Below, piece by piece: positions 42,676 through 52,321 of a DNA stretch of 64,000 nucleotides. This stretch comes from an uncultured Roseobacter sp. (lineage in GTDB: Bacteria > Pseudomonadota > Alphaproteobacteria > Rhodobacterales > Rhodobacteraceae), in contig NZ_CANLQB010000006.1 of assembly GCF_947493125.1 (NCBI RefSeq), forward strand, positions 282,501-346,500, given 5' to 3'. The notes beneath the pieces were generated by a model. It saw nothing but the letters and a program-made list of their open reading frames with translations, had not been told where the DNA came from and made no database searches. Position numbers and translations under genes: made by a program. Position 1 is the stretch's first letter. Every line of letters starts with the position of its first letter.

Positions 42676-44018
42676 TCGGCAGCGACCCGGCCCTGTTCCA
42701 CCGCGCGCAGGCTGCGCACCACATCGACCGCGCTCGACAGACCATCCTCGTGAAAGCCGTTCTTCATCCAGGCTCCACAATACCAGGTGTTGCGCGCGCC
42801 ATTGAACCTCTGCACATCCGTCTGGGCCTCCAATGCCGCCAGATCATAGACCGGATGCCGCAGGGTGACCGTGTCATAGATCAAATCCTCGCGGATTGTC
42901 CGCTTGGTGTTCAGCGTCACGAAATGCAGATCGTCCATGGGAATGGGCTGCAGCGAGTTCATCCAATAGGTCAGGTCGATCCGGTCCGACCGCGCATCCT
43001 TGTCCTCGGTGTAGACCCAGCTCGCCCAGGTCTTGCGCGACTTCGGCATCAGGCTGGTGTCGGCATGCAGCACGACGTCGTTGGGCTGGTACCCGATGGC
43101 CCCAAGCGCGCGGCTCTCCTCCGGTGTCGGATCGCCCAGCATCGCCAGGCTGTCGTCGGAATGCGTTGCAAACACCACATGGTCGAAGACCTCAGGCTCT
43201 CCGCCCCAGGTCCGCAAAACGACCTTCTCGGGCCCGCGAATGACCGCCTGCACCGCGGCCCCCAGGCGGATGTCCGTGCCCTGGTTCTTCAAAGCGGCCT
43301 CAAGACGGTTCACATACTGCTGCGAGCCGCCGTCGACGGTGTACCACTGATGCTGCCCATGAACGCCAAGAAGCGCGTGGTTCTTGAAGAACCGGATCAG
43401 CGCATGCGCCGGAAAATCCATGATCCTGTCCACAGGCGTCGACCAGATCGCGCCCGAGAACGGCAGCAGGAAATGGTCGCGGAAGGCCTTGCCCGTGCCC
43501 AGAACCTCGAGGAAGTCGCCAAGGCTCAGGCTGCGATCCTGCGCCACGCTTTCGGCCCGCTTTGTGAATTTCAGGATGTCCCGCACCATGCCCAGGAACG
43601 CAGGGCTGACGATATTGCGGCGTTGCGCGAACAGCGCGTCCAGCGAGGTCAGCGCATATTCCAGGCGCCCGCCGTCAATGGAGGCGCCGAAGCTCATGTT
43701 CGACTTGGTGATCGGCACATTGAGCTGTCGAAAGAGCGCCGACATATAAGGGTAGTTCGCGTGGTTGAAGACGATGAACCCGGTGTCGACCGGCTGGTCA
43801 CCGTTCTTGCCCGCCATGACGGTGCGCGCATGCCCGCCAAGCCGCGGTTCAGCCTCAAAGAGCGTGACATTGTAGTCCTTGCTCAGCATGAAGGCCGCGC
43901 CCATGCCAGAAATCCCTCCGCCGATCACGGCAATCTTCTGGGATACGCGGGGCTGGCGGAAAGGCGCAAACGTGCCTGCTGTCAGGGCTTCAAAAGGCAT
44001 AAAAGGCCGTCCGATCAT
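42672..44018 (-). CDS. FAD-dependent oxidoreductase, first gene of the sigma-E operon
   Basis: 448 residues. The Rossmann FAD motif IAVIGGGISGMGAAFMLSK begins near residue 29, followed by LFEAEPRLGGHARTV and VDTGFIVFNHANYP. The C-terminus has NTWYCGAWMKNGFHEDGLSSA, the second FAD contact. This amine-oxidase/desaturase-like group includes the Rhodobacter sphaeroides protein at the same place, implicated in furan fatty acid formation after singlet oxygen stress. The 5' region is shared with rpoE, but I could not find a second sigma-E promoter facing this gene. The start is uncertain by six codons. Confidence 0.87.
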   Translation of the reverse strand: MIGRPFMPFEALTAGTFAPFRQPRVSQKIAVIGGGISGMGAAFMLSKDYNVTLFEAEPRLGGHARTVMAGKNGDQPVDTGFIVFNHANYPYMSALFRQLNVPITKSNMSFGASIDGGRLEYALTSLDALFAQRRNIVSPAFLGMVRDILKFTKRAESVAQDRSLSLGDFLEVLGTGKAFRDHFLLPFSGAIWSTPVDRIMDFPAHALIRFFKNHALLGVHGQHQWYTVDGGSQQYVNRLEAALKNQGTDIRLGAAVQAVIRGPEKVVLRTWGGEPEVFDHVVFATHSDDSLAMLGDPTPEESRALGAIGYQPNDVVLHADTSLMPKSRKTWASWVYTEDKDARSDRIDLTYWMNSLQPIPMDDLHFVTLNTKRTIREDLIYDTVTLRHPVYDLAALEAQTDVQRFNGARNTWYCGAWMKNGFHEDGLSSAVDVVRSLRAVEQGRVAAE

Positions 44019-44088
44019 TCTTCGTGGTGTGCCGTGTATACGACCTGCTCCTCAAAATGGATGTATTGCCGCGAAAACAAAGTTTTTT

Positions 44089-44118
44089 TGATCCAATTTT
44101 GCACCTGCGGCGTAACTC
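44089..44118 (+). promoter_or_regulatory. Sigma-E (RpoE) promoter of rpoE-chrR
   Basis: TGATCC (44089-44094), an 18-base spacer and TAACTC (44113-44118). This matches the RpoE-dependent promoter form known in Rhodobacter sphaeroides (TGATCC, about 18 bp, TAAnnn) and implies that rpoE controls itself. Transcription should start near 44124, downstream of the first in-frame codons, which limits the possible rpoE start. Confidence 0.75.
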
Positions 44119-44194
44119 TGGCATGTTGATGGGCCTTGACAGTCACATGAAACCAAAGTCTGCCGCCTCCGCGGCGGCGGGTCCGTTGTTGACG

Positions 44195-44770
44195 ATGATG
44201 AAGGCTGGACCAGAACACGTGAGTGGTAAGACCGTACCTTCAAGGCTGCTGTGGGTGGAGCATGTGATGCGCATCCGCGACAACAAAGATACGCAGGCGT
44301 TTGCCGAACTGTTTGACCACTTCGCGCCGCGCGTGAAGGGGTTCTTGATGAAATCCGGCGCCGATGCGTCGCTCGCCGAGGAGTGTGCGCAGGATGTGAT
44401 GGCCGCGCTCTGGAACAAGGCGCATCAGTTTGACCCGACGCGGGCCTCGGTCGCCACGTGGATCTTCACGATCGCGCGGAACCGCAAGATCGACATCCTG
44501 CGCCGCCAGCGCAGGCCAGAACCAGAGGACCTCGGATGGGGTCCCGAAGAAGAACCGGATCAGGCAGATATCCTGAGCCTGCAACAGGAAACCGAGGCGC
44601 TCGGTGCGGCTCTGGCACAACTGCCGGACGCGCAGCGGGAGCTGATTGAAAAGGCGTATTTCGGGGATCTGACCCACAGCGAAATCGCCAAGGAAACCGG
44701 TCTGCCCCTGGGCACGATCAAATCGAGAATACGGCTGGCGCTGGATCGCCTGCGCCACACAATGAAGTGA
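44195..44770 (+). CDS. rpoE: ECF sigma factor RpoE (singlet-oxygen response)
   Basis: An ECF sigma factor of the RpoE-ChrR group, about 191 residues. Sigma-2 region: AFAELFDHFAPRVKGFLMKSG, AEECAQDVMAALWNKAHQFD and ATWIFTIARNRKIDILRR. Sigma-4: LPDAQRELIEKAYFGDLTHSEIAKE then TGLPLGTIKSRIRLALDRLR. The start is uncertain; ATG 44195, ATG 44198, GTG 44219 and ATG 44267 (GGAG six bases before) are all after the promoter. chrR follows five bases later. Known function of the group: activating singlet-oxygen and photo-oxidative stress genes, held inactive by ChrR. Confidence 0.93.
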   Translation: MMKAGPEHVSGKTVPSRLLWVEHVMRIRDNKDTQAFAELFDHFAPRVKGFLMKSGADASLAEECAQDVMAALWNKAHQFDPTRASVATWIFTIARNRKIDILRRQRRPEPEDLGWGPEEEPDQADILSLQQETEALGAALAQLPDAQRELIEKAYFGDLTHSEIAKETGLPLGTIKSRIRLALDRLRHTMK

Positions 44771-44775
44771 ATGAC

Positions 44776-45435
44776 ATGAGTAACGAGATCAAATACCACC
44801 TGAATGACGCCATTCTCATGGCCTATGCCGCCGGGTCCTTGCCGGAGGCGTTCAACCTGATGGTCGCCTCGCATCTGTCGCTGTGCGACACCTGCCGCGC
44901 GCAGGCCGAAAGCTTCGATGCTCTGGGCGGCGAGGTGCTGGAGGCGATGGCAGACGACGCTGCGGTTGCCTTGCGCCCCGACAGTCTCGAAGCCACTTTG
45001 GCGCTGATCGCAGGGGGCCCCGTCGATGCGGCGGAAACCAACGAGACAGCCTGCTCGGTGCTGCCGAAGCCGCTGCGTGACTATGTGGGCGGTGATCTCG
45101 ACACCATCCGCTGGAAGCCGGTGGGCATGGGTGTGAAACAGGCGATCCTGCCGACCTCGAAGGAGGCCTCCGCCCGGTTGCTGTTCATTCCGGCGGGCAC
45201 GGCGATGCCGGATCACGGCCACCACGGAACAGAGATGACCATGGTGCTGAAAGGCGCCTTTCAGGACGAGGATGATTACTTTGCCCGCGGGGATGTGGAG
45301 ATCGCAGACAGCGACATGCATCACACGCCAGTGGCGGACATCCACGAGGATTGCATCTGCCTCGCGGTGGCCGATGCGCCGCTGCAGTTCGACCGTCTGA
45401 TCCCGAAAATTGCACAGCGGTTCCTGCGGATCTGA
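44776..45435 (+). CDS. chrR: Anti-sigma factor ChrR (zinc, cupin)
   Basis: 219 residues from MSNEIKYHLNDAILMAYAAG, which aligns with the start of Rhodobacter sphaeroides ChrR; a GTG three codons upstream is therefore not preferred. The anti-sigma domain has His8, His33, Cys37 and Cys40 (HLSLCDTC), the zinc site that holds RpoE. The C-terminal cupin domain has MPDHGHHGTEMTMVLKGAF and ADSDMHHTPVA, needed for the response to singlet oxygen. It ends in a hairpin plus GAGTATTTT element. Confidence 0.95.
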   Translation: MSNEIKYHLNDAILMAYAAGSLPEAFNLMVASHLSLCDTCRAQAESFDALGGEVLEAMADDAAVALRPDSLEATLALIAGGPVDAAETNETACSVLPKPLRDYVGGDLDTIRWKPVGMGVKQAILPTSKEASARLLFIPAGTAMPDHGHHGTEMTMVLKGAFQDEDDYFARGDVEIADSDMHHTPVADIHEDCICLAVADAPLQFDRLIPKIAQRFLRI

Positions 45436-45445
45436 GCCTTAGGTG

Positions 45446-45487
45446 CCAGTGGCCAACCACTGGATTGAGTATTTTCGGAAGGGTGAA
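45446..45487 (+). terminator. chrR terminator; hairpin plus GAGTATTTT element, copy e
   Basis: CCAGTGG-CCAA-CCACTGG (45446-45463) is a perfect hairpin followed by ATT and GAGTATTTTCGGAAG then GGTGAA (45467-45487). Positioned 10 bases after the chrR stop on the same strand. It is the clearest case of the element serving as a terminator. Confidence 0.7.
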
Positions 45488-45518
45488 GCTGCAATTGAAG
45501 TGGATGTTTGCACGAGCG

Positions 45519-46613
45519 CTATGAAGCGACCTCGAAGGGTATTAGTCGCGGCCAGTCGAATACAACGCCCGTGCCCGGCGCGTCGGGCGCCACGGCACGG
45601 TGGTTTTCGATCACGAGGGGCCGCGTGGTATAGCGGTCAATCGGGAAGCTGTGCACCTCGATCCAGCCTGCGTGCGCCTGTGCTGAGACAAGGCTCACGT
45701 GCAGCTCCTGCATCCCGTGACTGCAGACCGGGACACCCGCCTGCCGCGCCAGTTCCGAGGCTTGCAGCCAGCCGGTGATCCCGCCGCAGTTCGAGGCATC
45801 GGGCTGGATGAACCCCAGATCACCCTGGTCCAGCGCCATCTCGAATTCATGGATCGTGTGCAGGTTCTCGCCCTGCGCCACAGCCATGCCCGTGGCCTGA
45901 GTGATCTTCGCATAGCCTGCGTAGTCATCCGGGATGATGGGCTCCTCGAACCACAGGATGTTCTGGTCCTTCACTGCATTGGCAAGCGAAATGGCCTGCG
46001 GCACCGTCATGGAATAGTTCGCGTCGATCATGAAGGCGGCATCCGGCCCGATCTGCTGGCGCACCGCGCGGATGCGCGCCACATCCTCGGCTTCCGTCGG
46101 CTGTCCGATCTTGATCTTCACGCCGTTCAGCCCCGCATCGAGGTAACCCTGCACATGGGTCAGAAGCTTCGGCAGCGGATAGGCCAGATCGATCCCGCCG
46201 CCATAAGCCTTGCAGGTCTTGCCAGCCCCACCCGCCATCTGCCACAGCGGCTGGCCCGAGGCCTGCCCGCGCAGATCCCAGAGCGCGATATCCACCGCCG
46301 AGATCGCGAAACTCAGGATGCCGCCGCGCCCGACGTAGTGCATATGCCATTGCATCGCCTCGTAGAGCGCCTCGACATCCTCCGCGTCGCGACCCACCAG
46401 AAACGGCGCCAGATCATAGGTGATCATCGCGGCGGTCGCATGCCCGCCGCGTCCGCCATTGTAGGTGTACCCCGTGCCCTCGCGCCCGTCCTCCAGCGTG
46501 ACGGTCGCAGTGATCAGGTGAAAGTGGCTGTGGCTGCCATGTTTGGCATCCACGAGCACCTCATCCAGCGGCACGTTGAAGAGCCGGGCAATAACGCGCG
46601 CAATCCGGGTCAC
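45519..46613 (-). CDS. Mandelate racemase/muconate lactonizing (enolase superfamily) enzyme
   Basis: 364 residues, GTG start. Catalytic set of the mandelate racemase subgroup: Lys166/Lys168 (GVKIKIG), metal ligands Asp197 (MIDANY), Glu223 or 224 (FEEPI) and Glu249 (QGENLH), and general base His299 (CSHGMQELH). Such enzymes dehydrate or isomerise sugar acids. The partner enzymes upstream point to an aldonate dehydratase or cycloisomerase, but the substrate cannot be read. It is the last gene of the minus-strand sugar-acid operon, four bases after the hydroxyacid dehydrogenase gene. Confidence 0.88.
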   Translation of the reverse strand: MTRIARVIARLFNVPLDEVLVDAKHGSHSHFHLITATVTLEDGREGTGYTYNGGRGGHATAAMITYDLAPFLVGRDAEDVEALYEAMQWHMHYVGRGGILSFAISAVDIALWDLRGQASGQPLWQMAGGAGKTCKAYGGGIDLAYPLPKLLTHVQGYLDAGLNGVKIKIGQPTEAEDVARIRAVRQQIGPDAAFMIDANYSMTVPQAISLANAVKDQNILWFEEPIIPDDYAGYAKITQATGMAVAQGENLHTIHEFEMALDQGDLGFIQPDASNCGGITGWLQASELARQAGVPVCSHGMQELHVSLVSAQAHAGWIEVHSFPIDRYTTRPLVIENHRAVAPDAPGTGVVFDWPRLIPFEVAS

Positions 46614-46617
46614 CGGC

Positions 46618-47568
46618 TCACATATCCGCGCATTCCGGCACGGCAGAGATCACCGTTCCGTCCTTCAAATGCTGCAGCAGGTTGTCCACCGTCAGCGCCC
46701 CCATGGCCGCCCGCGTCTCATGGGTGGCCGAGCCCACATGCGGCAGCAACACCACATTGTCGAGCTTGCGCAGCGCTTCCGGCACGTGCGGCTCCGCCTC
46801 GAAGACATCGAGACCCGCCCAACCCAGCCGCCCCTCTTGCAGCGCTGCGATCATCGCCGCCTCATCGACAACCGAGCCGCGGCTCACGTTGATCAGCGTG
46901 CCTTGCGGCCCAAGCGCATTCATCACCTCGGCATTCACGATCTTGTTCGTGGACGGCCCGCCAGGCGTGATGCAAATGAGCGTATCCACATCCTTCGCCA
47001 TCTCGGTCAGATCGCCGTAATAGGTGTAGTCCACATCCTTCGGGCTGCGCGAATGGTAGACAATCGTTGTGCCCCAGGGTGCAAGCTTGTCGGCAATCGC
47101 CTGACCGATCCGGCCGAGCCCCAGAATGCCCACGGTCTGGTTGTCCGCCGACCGCGTCAGCGCGGAGTTGCCCTCCGCCTCCCAGCGCCCTGACCGCACG
47201 TAGGCATCATCGCGCAAGAGTTCCCGATAACACGCCAGCATCAACAGCACCGCCGTCGTCGCCACCTCGGCATTCAGCACATTCGGCGTGTGCGTCACCA
47301 CAACGCCCTTGGCCTTGGCCGCCTGCACGTCGATGGCGTCATAGCCCACGCCGTAACAGCTGATCGCCTTCAGGTTCGGCATCGCCGCCATATACTCTGG
47401 CTTCACCCCGTCATGACCGTTGGTCGCCACATGGGTGATCTTCTCCCCGTGCTCGGCCAGCCACGCCTGCGGGTCGTCCATGTCCTTCGCCTTGTGCACG
47501 GTGAAGGCGGCGTTCAACCGCTCCAGCATCACATCGGTGGCGCCACCGATCAAAAACAACTCCGCCAT
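46618..47568 (-). CDS. D-2-hydroxyacid dehydrogenase
   Basis: 316 residues, NAD(P)-dependent. Cofactor loop [28 protein letters not shown] near residue 69, catalytic Arg in [11 protein letters not shown], Glu in GLDVFEAEP and His in [13 protein letters not shown]. Members reduce glyoxylate, hydroxypyruvate or other 2-oxo acids. In this operon it could handle a C2-C3 product released by the FAH-family hydrolase. Start ATG immediately abuts the stop of that gene (TAA-ATG). Confidence 0.9.
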   Translation of the reverse strand: MAELFLIGGATDVMLERLNAAFTVHKAKDMDDPQAWLAEHGEKITHVATNGHDGVKPEYMAAMPNLKAISCYGVGYDAIDVQAAKAKGVVVTHTPNVLNAEVATTAVLLMLACYRELLRDDAYVRSGRWEAEGNSALTRSADNQTVGILGLGRIGQAIADKLAPWGTTIVYHSRSPKDVDYTYYGDLTEMAKDVDTLICITPGGPSTNKIVNAEVMNALGPQGTLINVSRGSVVDEAAMIAALQEGRLGWAGLDVFEAEPHVPEALRKLDNVVLLPHVGSATHETRAAMGALTVDNLLQHLKDGTVISAVPECADM

Positions 47569-48417
47569 TTACGCATCCTCCGTCACGGTCTGCCGCTGGT
47601 GCCCCAGCCCTTCGATGGTCAATTCCATCACATCGCCTTTCTTCAGGTACACCGGCTCCGGCTTGATCCCCATGCCCACACCGGGCGGCGTCCCGGTGGT
47701 GATCACGTCGCCTGGGTGCAGCGTCATCAGCGACGACAGGTGTTCGATGATTTCCGCCACCGTAAAGATCATGGTCGAGGTATTGCCTGTCTGCATCCGC
47801 TTGCCGTTTACATCGAGGCTCATGGCGAGCGCCTGCGGGTCCGGTACCTCGTCCCGCGTCACCAGCCAGGGACCTGTCGGCCCGAAGGTGTCGCAGGATT
47901 TGCCCTTGGTCCATTGTCCGGTCAGCTGTGTCTGGAAATGCCGCTCGCTCACGTCATTGACCACGCAGTACCCCGCCACATGGTCCAGCGCGTTTTCCTT
48001 GCTGACGTATTTCGCCGTGGTGCCGATCACCACGCCCAGCTCGACCTCCCAATCCGTATGGGTCGATCCGCGCGGCATGCTGACGTCATCATTCGGACCC
48101 ACGACGGCGGAGTTCGCCTTGAAGAAGAGGATCGGGTGCTCGGGGATATCCGCGCCCGTCTCGGCGGCGTGGTCGGAATAGTTCAGCCCAATGCAAAGAA
48201 ATTTGCCGATGTTGCCGACGCAGGCCCCGATGCGCGGATCGCCGTCCACGACAGGCAGGCTCGCCGGATCAATTGCCCGCAGCGTCTCCAGCCCCGCATC
48301 CGACAGCACCTCACCCGCGATATCATCAACATGTGCGGACAGATCACGCAGCGTGCCATCCCCATCCAACAGTCCAGGTTTCTCGGCGCCCGGCGCGCCG
48401 TAGCGTACTAGCTTCAT
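47569..48417 (-). CDS. Fumarylacetoacetate-hydrolase family enzyme (2,4-diketo-3-deoxy-acid hydrolase type)
   Basis: 282 residues. FAH fold with IGLNYSDHAAETG, PILFFKANSAVVGPND, DWEVELGVVIG (metal Glu pair) and TGTPPGVGMGIKPEPVYLKKGD. The closest described role for this size and context is cleavage of 2,4-diketo-3-deoxy-L-fuconate or -rhamnonate to pyruvate plus lactate or glycolate. This fits the SDR and IlvD/Edd genes upstream. GGAG precedes the ATG. Confidence 0.87.
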   Translation of the reverse strand: MKLVRYGAPGAEKPGLLDGDGTLRDLSAHVDDIAGEVLSDAGLETLRAIDPASLPVVDGDPRIGACVGNIGKFLCIGLNYSDHAAETGADIPEHPILFFKANSAVVGPNDDVSMPRGSTHTDWEVELGVVIGTTAKYVSKENALDHVAGYCVVNDVSERHFQTQLTGQWTKGKSCDTFGPTGPWLVTRDEVPDPQALAMSLDVNGKRMQTGNTSTMIFTVAEIIEHLSSLMTLHPGDVITTGTPPGVGMGIKPEPVYLKKGDVMELTIEGLGHQRQTVTEDA

Positions 48418-48427
48418 GTTCTTCTCC

Positions 48428-48679
48428 CTATGAGGCGTTCAAATAGCCGATCAGCAGCGACAGGAAGGCGCCTACATGGACCACCATGATGGCCTTGTCC
48501 TTCCACATCGCACCCACGGCAAACCAAAGAATGATCCCGGCAAAAAAGGCCCAGATGTTCCAGGGCGTCACGCCCATGCCGGTCAGCGCATAGCCGATGA
48601 GCTGGATCACGGTCGCGATCCATTTGACGATATCGACAGGTTTCCACGTTCCGGGACCCTGCGGATCAGTGATTGTCAC
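48428..48679 (-). CDS. Small membrane protein of the sugar-acid operon
   Basis: 83 residues from a GTG overlapping the dehydratase stop by some 12 bases. Soluble start ([19 protein letters not shown]) and then three short helices: [34 protein letters not shown] and [18 protein letters not shown]. It is co-translated with catabolic enzymes and has no enzymatic motif. A transport accessory or membrane tether are options; unknown family to me. Confidence 0.7.
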   Translation of the reverse strand: MTITDPQGPGTWKPVDIVKWIATVIQLIGYALTGMGVTPWNIWAFFAGIILWFAVGAMWKDKAIMVVHVGAFLSLLIGYLNAS

Positions 48680-50477
48680 GGGGCAGCCCTTTGCGTGAGA
48701 TGTCCTGGTACTGGTCCGCATCCTGAAGGATCATGCCCTGATCGAAGCGGCCCACCTTCTCGCGGAACAGCGCCTGCCAGGGCGACTGGCTTTCGGGCGC
48801 GTCATAGCCGCCCTGCGCCTCGAAGATGCGCGCCCGCTCGGCCAGGTCCTCCATCGGCACCAGCATGTCCGCCGTGCATTTGTTCAGATCGATCCGCACC
48901 CGGTCGCCGGTCTTGAGCAAGGCCAGCCCCCCGCCCGCCGCCGCCTCGGGCGAGGCGTTCAGGATGGACGGAGACCCGGAGGTGCCGGACTGCCGCCCGT
49001 CCCCCACGCACGGCAGCGCTTCGACCCCCTTCTTCAGCAGGTAAGACGGCGGGCGCATGTTCACGACCTCTGCGCCCCCGGGATACCCCTTGGGCCCTGC
49101 ACCGCGCATGAAGAGGATGCAATCCTCGTCAATGTTCTCGCTCGGGTCATCGATCCGATGATGAAAATCCTCCGGCCCGTCAAACACAACCGCACGGCCT
49201 TCAAAGGCGTTCATGTCATCCGGGTTCGACAGATACCTGGCGCGGAAATTGGCACTGATCACGCTGGTCTTCATGATCGCGCTGTCAAAGAGATTGCCGG
49301 TCAGGTTGATGAACCCGGCCTGGTCCTTCAGCGGTTCGGAAACCGGCTTGATCACCTTGGTATCCTCGCTGCGCAGATGCCCGCAGTTCTCCGCCATGGT
49401 CTTGCCATTGGCGGTGATCACATCCGGATGCGGCAGCAACCCCTCGGCGATCAACTCACCCACGACCGCAGGCACCCCACCGGCGTGCTGATAGTCCTCA
49501 CCGAGGTACTCCCCCGCGGGCTGAAGGTTCACGAGCAGCGGCACGTCATGCCCGATGCTCTGCCAGTCATTGTTATCGAGCGGCACGCCGAGATGCCGCG
49601 CAATTCCGTTCAGGTGAATGGGCGCATTGGTCGAGCCGCCGATGGCCGAGTTGATCACGATGGCATTCTCGAACGCCTCCCGCGTCATGATCTCAGACGG
49701 TCGCAGGTCCTCCCAGACCATATCCACAATCCGTCGCCCAGTCTCATAGCTGATCTGCCCGCGCTCACGGTAAGGCGCGGGGATCGCCGCGGACCCCGGC
49801 AGCTGCATGCCCAAAGCCTCGGCCAGCGAATTCATTGTCGTGGCCGTTCCCATGGTGTTGCAATACCCAACCGAGGGCGCCGAGGAGGCCACAAGCTCCA
49901 TGAACCCCTCATCGTCGATCTCGCCCGCGGCATGCATCTCGCGCGCCTTCCAGACGATGGTGCCCGAGCCCGTGCGCTCGCCCCGGAACCAGCCGTTCAG
50001 CATCGGCCCCACGCTAAGCGCAATCGCCGGAATATTCACCGTCGCCGCCGCCATCAGCAGCGCAGGCGTGGTCTTGTCACAGCCGATGTTCAGCACCACC
50101 CCGTCGAGCGGATAGCCAAACAGCGTCTCGACGAGGCTCAGATACGCGAGGTTCCGGTCCAGCATCGCCGTGGGCCGCTTGCCCGTCTCCTGGATCGGAT
50201 GCACCGGCACCTCGATACAGGTGCCACCTGCCGCGATGATCCCGTCGCGCACCCGCTTGGTCAGCTCCAGATGATGCCGGTTGCAGGGGCTGAGGTCACT
50301 GCCCGTCTGCGCGATCCCGATGATCGGCTTACCCGATTGCAGCTCTTCCCGCGTCAGCCCGTAGTTCAGATAACGCTCCAGATAGAGCGCGGTCATCTCC
50401 GGATTGTCCGGGTTCATGAACCACTTGCGCGACCGCAGATCTTCGATGCCGATTTTCTTTGTTCCAGACTCTGTCAC
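48666..50477 (-). CDS. IlvD/Edd-family sugar acid dehydratase
   Basis: 603 residues, iron-sulfur dehydratase converting an aldonate to its 2-keto-3-deoxy form. Three cluster Cys typical of L-arabinonate-type enzymes are present: Cys65 (DLSPCNRHH), Cys133 ([10 protein letters not shown]) and Cys206 ([10 protein letters not shown]). The C-terminal [24 protein letters not shown] carries the catalytic Ser region. The size, shorter than Edd-like 6-phosphogluconate dehydratase motifs demand, and the context fit L-arabinonate, L-fuconate, D-altronate or similar. Overlaps the SDR stop by four bases. Confidence 0.9.
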   Translation of the reverse strand: MTESGTKKIGIEDLRSRKWFMNPDNPEMTALYLERYLNYGLTREELQSGKPIIGIAQTGSDLSPCNRHHLELTKRVRDGIIAAGGTCIEVPVHPIQETGKRPTAMLDRNLAYLSLVETLFGYPLDGVVLNIGCDKTTPALLMAAATVNIPAIALSVGPMLNGWFRGERTGSGTIVWKAREMHAAGEIDDEGFMELVASSAPSVGYCNTMGTATTMNSLAEALGMQLPGSAAIPAPYRERGQISYETGRRIVDMVWEDLRPSEIMTREAFENAIVINSAIGGSTNAPIHLNGIARHLGVPLDNNDWQSIGHDVPLLVNLQPAGEYLGEDYQHAGGVPAVVGELIAEGLLPHPDVITANGKTMAENCGHLRSEDTKVIKPVSEPLKDQAGFINLTGNLFDSAIMKTSVISANFRARYLSNPDDMNAFEGRAVVFDGPEDFHHRIDDPSENIDEDCILFMRGAGPKGYPGGAEVVNMRPPSYLLKKGVEALPCVGDGRQSGTSGSPSILNASPEAAAGGGLALLKTGDRVRIDLNKCTADMLVPMEDLAERARIFEAQGGYDAPESQSPWQALFREKVGRFDQGMILQDADQYQDISRKGLPRDNH

Positions 50478-51235
50478 TGTCCTGACCAGCCTCCGTCAAT
50501 GATATGGGGATGCCCCGTTGTGAATGCGCTCTCGTCGCTGGCGAGGTATACCACAAGCGCCGCGATCTCCTCCGCCGTGGCCACCCGGCCCATGGGCTGA
50601 CGCGACACGAATTGCTCCATCGCCTTGTCCTTGCTGCCGAGCTGCTGCCCAAGCGCGTCGACCCGGTCATGCCAGCTTGGGCTCTCCACCGTGCCGGGGC
50701 AGATCGCATTGCAGCGGATGCCTTTCGACACGTAATCCACCGCCACCGATTTCGTCAGCCCGATCACCGCCGCCTTCGTCGTGCCATAGATAAAGCGGTT
50801 CGGCGCGCCGATCACGCTGGAACAGGCCGACGACATGTTGATGATCGACCCAGCCCCGCGCTCCAGCATCCCCGGAAGTGCGGCGCGGATCGTGCGCAGC
50901 ATCGAGCGTACGTTCAAATCGAAGGCAAAGTCCCACTCGTCGTCCTTGGCATCCAGCACGGTCCCATGATGCACAAAGCCCGCGCAGTTGAACAGAACGT
51001 CTGGTTTCGCCTGCGCCACCCCGGCGGAGACACTCTCATCACTACGCGCATCAAGTTCGAAAATTTCGATATTTTCGTGATTCGCATCCCGAATCGTGGA
51101 AAGCGCATCCATGTTGATGTCGGTTGCGAAGACCTGCGCACCCTCTGCGGCCATCGCCAGGGCACTGGCCCGCCCGATGCCCTGCCCGGCCGCTGTCACC
51201 AACGCGCGCTTACCCTCAAGCCGTTGCCCTGTCAT
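50474..51235 (-). CDS. SDR dehydrogenase (2-keto-3-deoxy-aldonate type)
   Basis: 253 residues from [21 protein letters not shown]. Cofactor loop [19 protein letters not shown] for NAD specificity, [12 protein letters not shown], catalytic Ser in NMSSACSS and YGTTKAA Tyr/Lys; ends [10 protein letters not shown]. Similar enzymes oxidise 2-keto-3-deoxy-L-fuconate or rhamnonate at C4, and the FAH-family hydrolase two genes on supports this. GGGGGAGA precedes the ATG. First gene of the operon, divergent from 51434 across a region holding the shared 18-bp motif. Confidence 0.87.
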   Translation of the reverse strand: MTGQRLEGKRALVTAAGQGIGRASALAMAAEGAQVFATDINMDALSTIRDANHENIEIFELDARSDESVSAGVAQAKPDVLFNCAGFVHHGTVLDAKDDEWDFAFDLNVRSMLRTIRAALPGMLERGAGSIINMSSACSSVIGAPNRFIYGTTKAAVIGLTKSVAVDYVSKGIRCNAICPGTVESPSWHDRVDALGQQLGSKDKAMEQFVSRQPMGRVATAEEIAALVVYLASDESAFTTGHPHIIDGGWSGQ

Positions 51236-51358
51236 GATATTCTCTCCCCCGATGTGCCTGCGACCGGCTCTCCAAACCGGGGGCCTCCCCCTTGGTCGCA
51301 ACACAAATCTTGCCGTCTTCATCAAAAAACCACCGGACGGGCTGGTCCAATGGCTGGT

Positions 51359-51376
51359 TTTCGTTAGCGTATGACA
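51359..51376. promoter_or_regulatory. Candidate operator, copy 1 of the 18-bp motif
   Basis: TTTCGTTAGCGTATGACA, 16 of 18 bases identical to 54073-54090. It lies in the gap between two divergent sugar-acid transcription units, 57 bases before the ATG at 51434. Copy 2 is 54 bases before the TRAP binding-protein ATG. Likely target of the local GntR regulator, or a shared promoter. Confidence 0.5.
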
Positions 51377-51433
51377 ACAGCGCCACTTTGGCTACTGCTT
51401 TGGAAAACGGATCGAGGGGGGACATCCAGCACC

Positions 51434-52321
51434 ATGACCACATCGCGACACATCACGCTGATCGGAACCGGGCTGATGGGCGTCCCCATGAGCCGCAATC
51501 TGCTCAAGGCCGGGCACGCTCTGACGGTCTGGAACCGCACGCTTGCCCGCGCCGAACCGCTGGCCAAGGACGGCGCGACCGTCGCCGCCGACGCGATGAG
51601 CGCCATCAAGGGCGCCGAGTTCGTCATCACCATGCTGTCCGACGGGTTTGCCTCCGGCGCCATGATCGAAGAGGCCCTCGCCGCCAGGGCGCTCGGGCCC
51701 GGTGCGATCTGGATCGACATGTCGAGCGCCAAGCCCGAACACGCCCGCGCCCAGGCAAAGCTGCTGGAGAGCCTGCACTTCGGCCACCTCGACGCGCCGG
51801 TCTCGGGCGGCACCAAAGGCGCCGAGGCAGGCAGCCTCGCCATCATGGTCGGCGGCAAGACGGAGACCTTTGAGGCCGCACGCGAGGTCTTCGAGGCCAT
51901 GGGACGCCCGGTCCACGTCGGCCCTTCCGGTGCCGGGCAACTCTCCAAGCTCGCGAACCAGACCATCGTCGCCGTCACCATCAGCGCCGTGGCCGAAGCG
52001 ATGCTGCTGGCCGAACAGGGCGGCGCCGACCCGGCAGCCGTGCGTGCAGCCCTCAAAGGCGGGTTTGCCGACAGCGTGATCCTGCAACAGCATGGGGAGC
52101 GTATGACGGAGGGCAACTTTGAGCCCGGCGGCCTCACCAAATTCCAGGTCAAGGACCTCAACAACACGCTGGAGGAGGCCGCCAGCCACGACCTCACCCT
52201 GCCCGCCACCGAAAGCGTCCGCGACCGCTTCCAGCACTTCATCGACGCGATGGACGGGGGCGAAAAGGACCACTCGGGCCTCTATCTCGAACTGAAAGCA
52301 CGCAACGGGCTGCTCACATGA
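51434..52321 (+). CDS. Beta-hydroxyacid dehydrogenase (3-hydroxyisobutyrate/tartronate semialdehyde type)
   Basis: 295 residues. N-terminal NAD(P) loop ITLIGTGLMGVPMSRNLLKAG, DAPVSGGTKGAEAGSLAIMVGG substrate loop, and the catalytic Lys in GQLSKLANQTIVA. Members reduce tartronate semialdehyde or oxidise 3-hydroxyisobutyrate, L-threonate or similar acids (LtnD-like). The four-base overlap with the DenD-like gene suggests a role in threonate or erythronate breakdown. The ATG at 51434 has a distant GGGGGG ribosome site; an upstream frame is not protein-like. Confidence 0.87.
   Translation: MTTSRHITLIGTGLMGVPMSRNLLKAGHALTVWNRTLARAEPLAKDGATVAADAMSAIKGAEFVITMLSDGFASGAMIEEALAARALGPGAIWIDMSSAKPEHARAQAKLLESLHFGHLDAPVSGGTKGAEAGSLAIMVGGKTETFEAAREVFEAMGRPVHVGPSGAGQLSKLANQTIVAVTISAVAEAMLLAEQGGADPAAVRAALKGGFADSVILQQHGERMTEGNFEPGGLTKFQVKDLNNTLEEAASHDLTLPATESVRDRFQHFIDAMDGGEKDHSGLYLELKARNGLLT

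Noticed and set aside
44019-44194. A minus-strand sigma-E promoter for the FAD oxidoreductase operon
   Set aside because: No TGATC-like box with a TAAnnn at 17-18 bases was found on that strand. The only GGATCA read is the complement of the rpoE -35.
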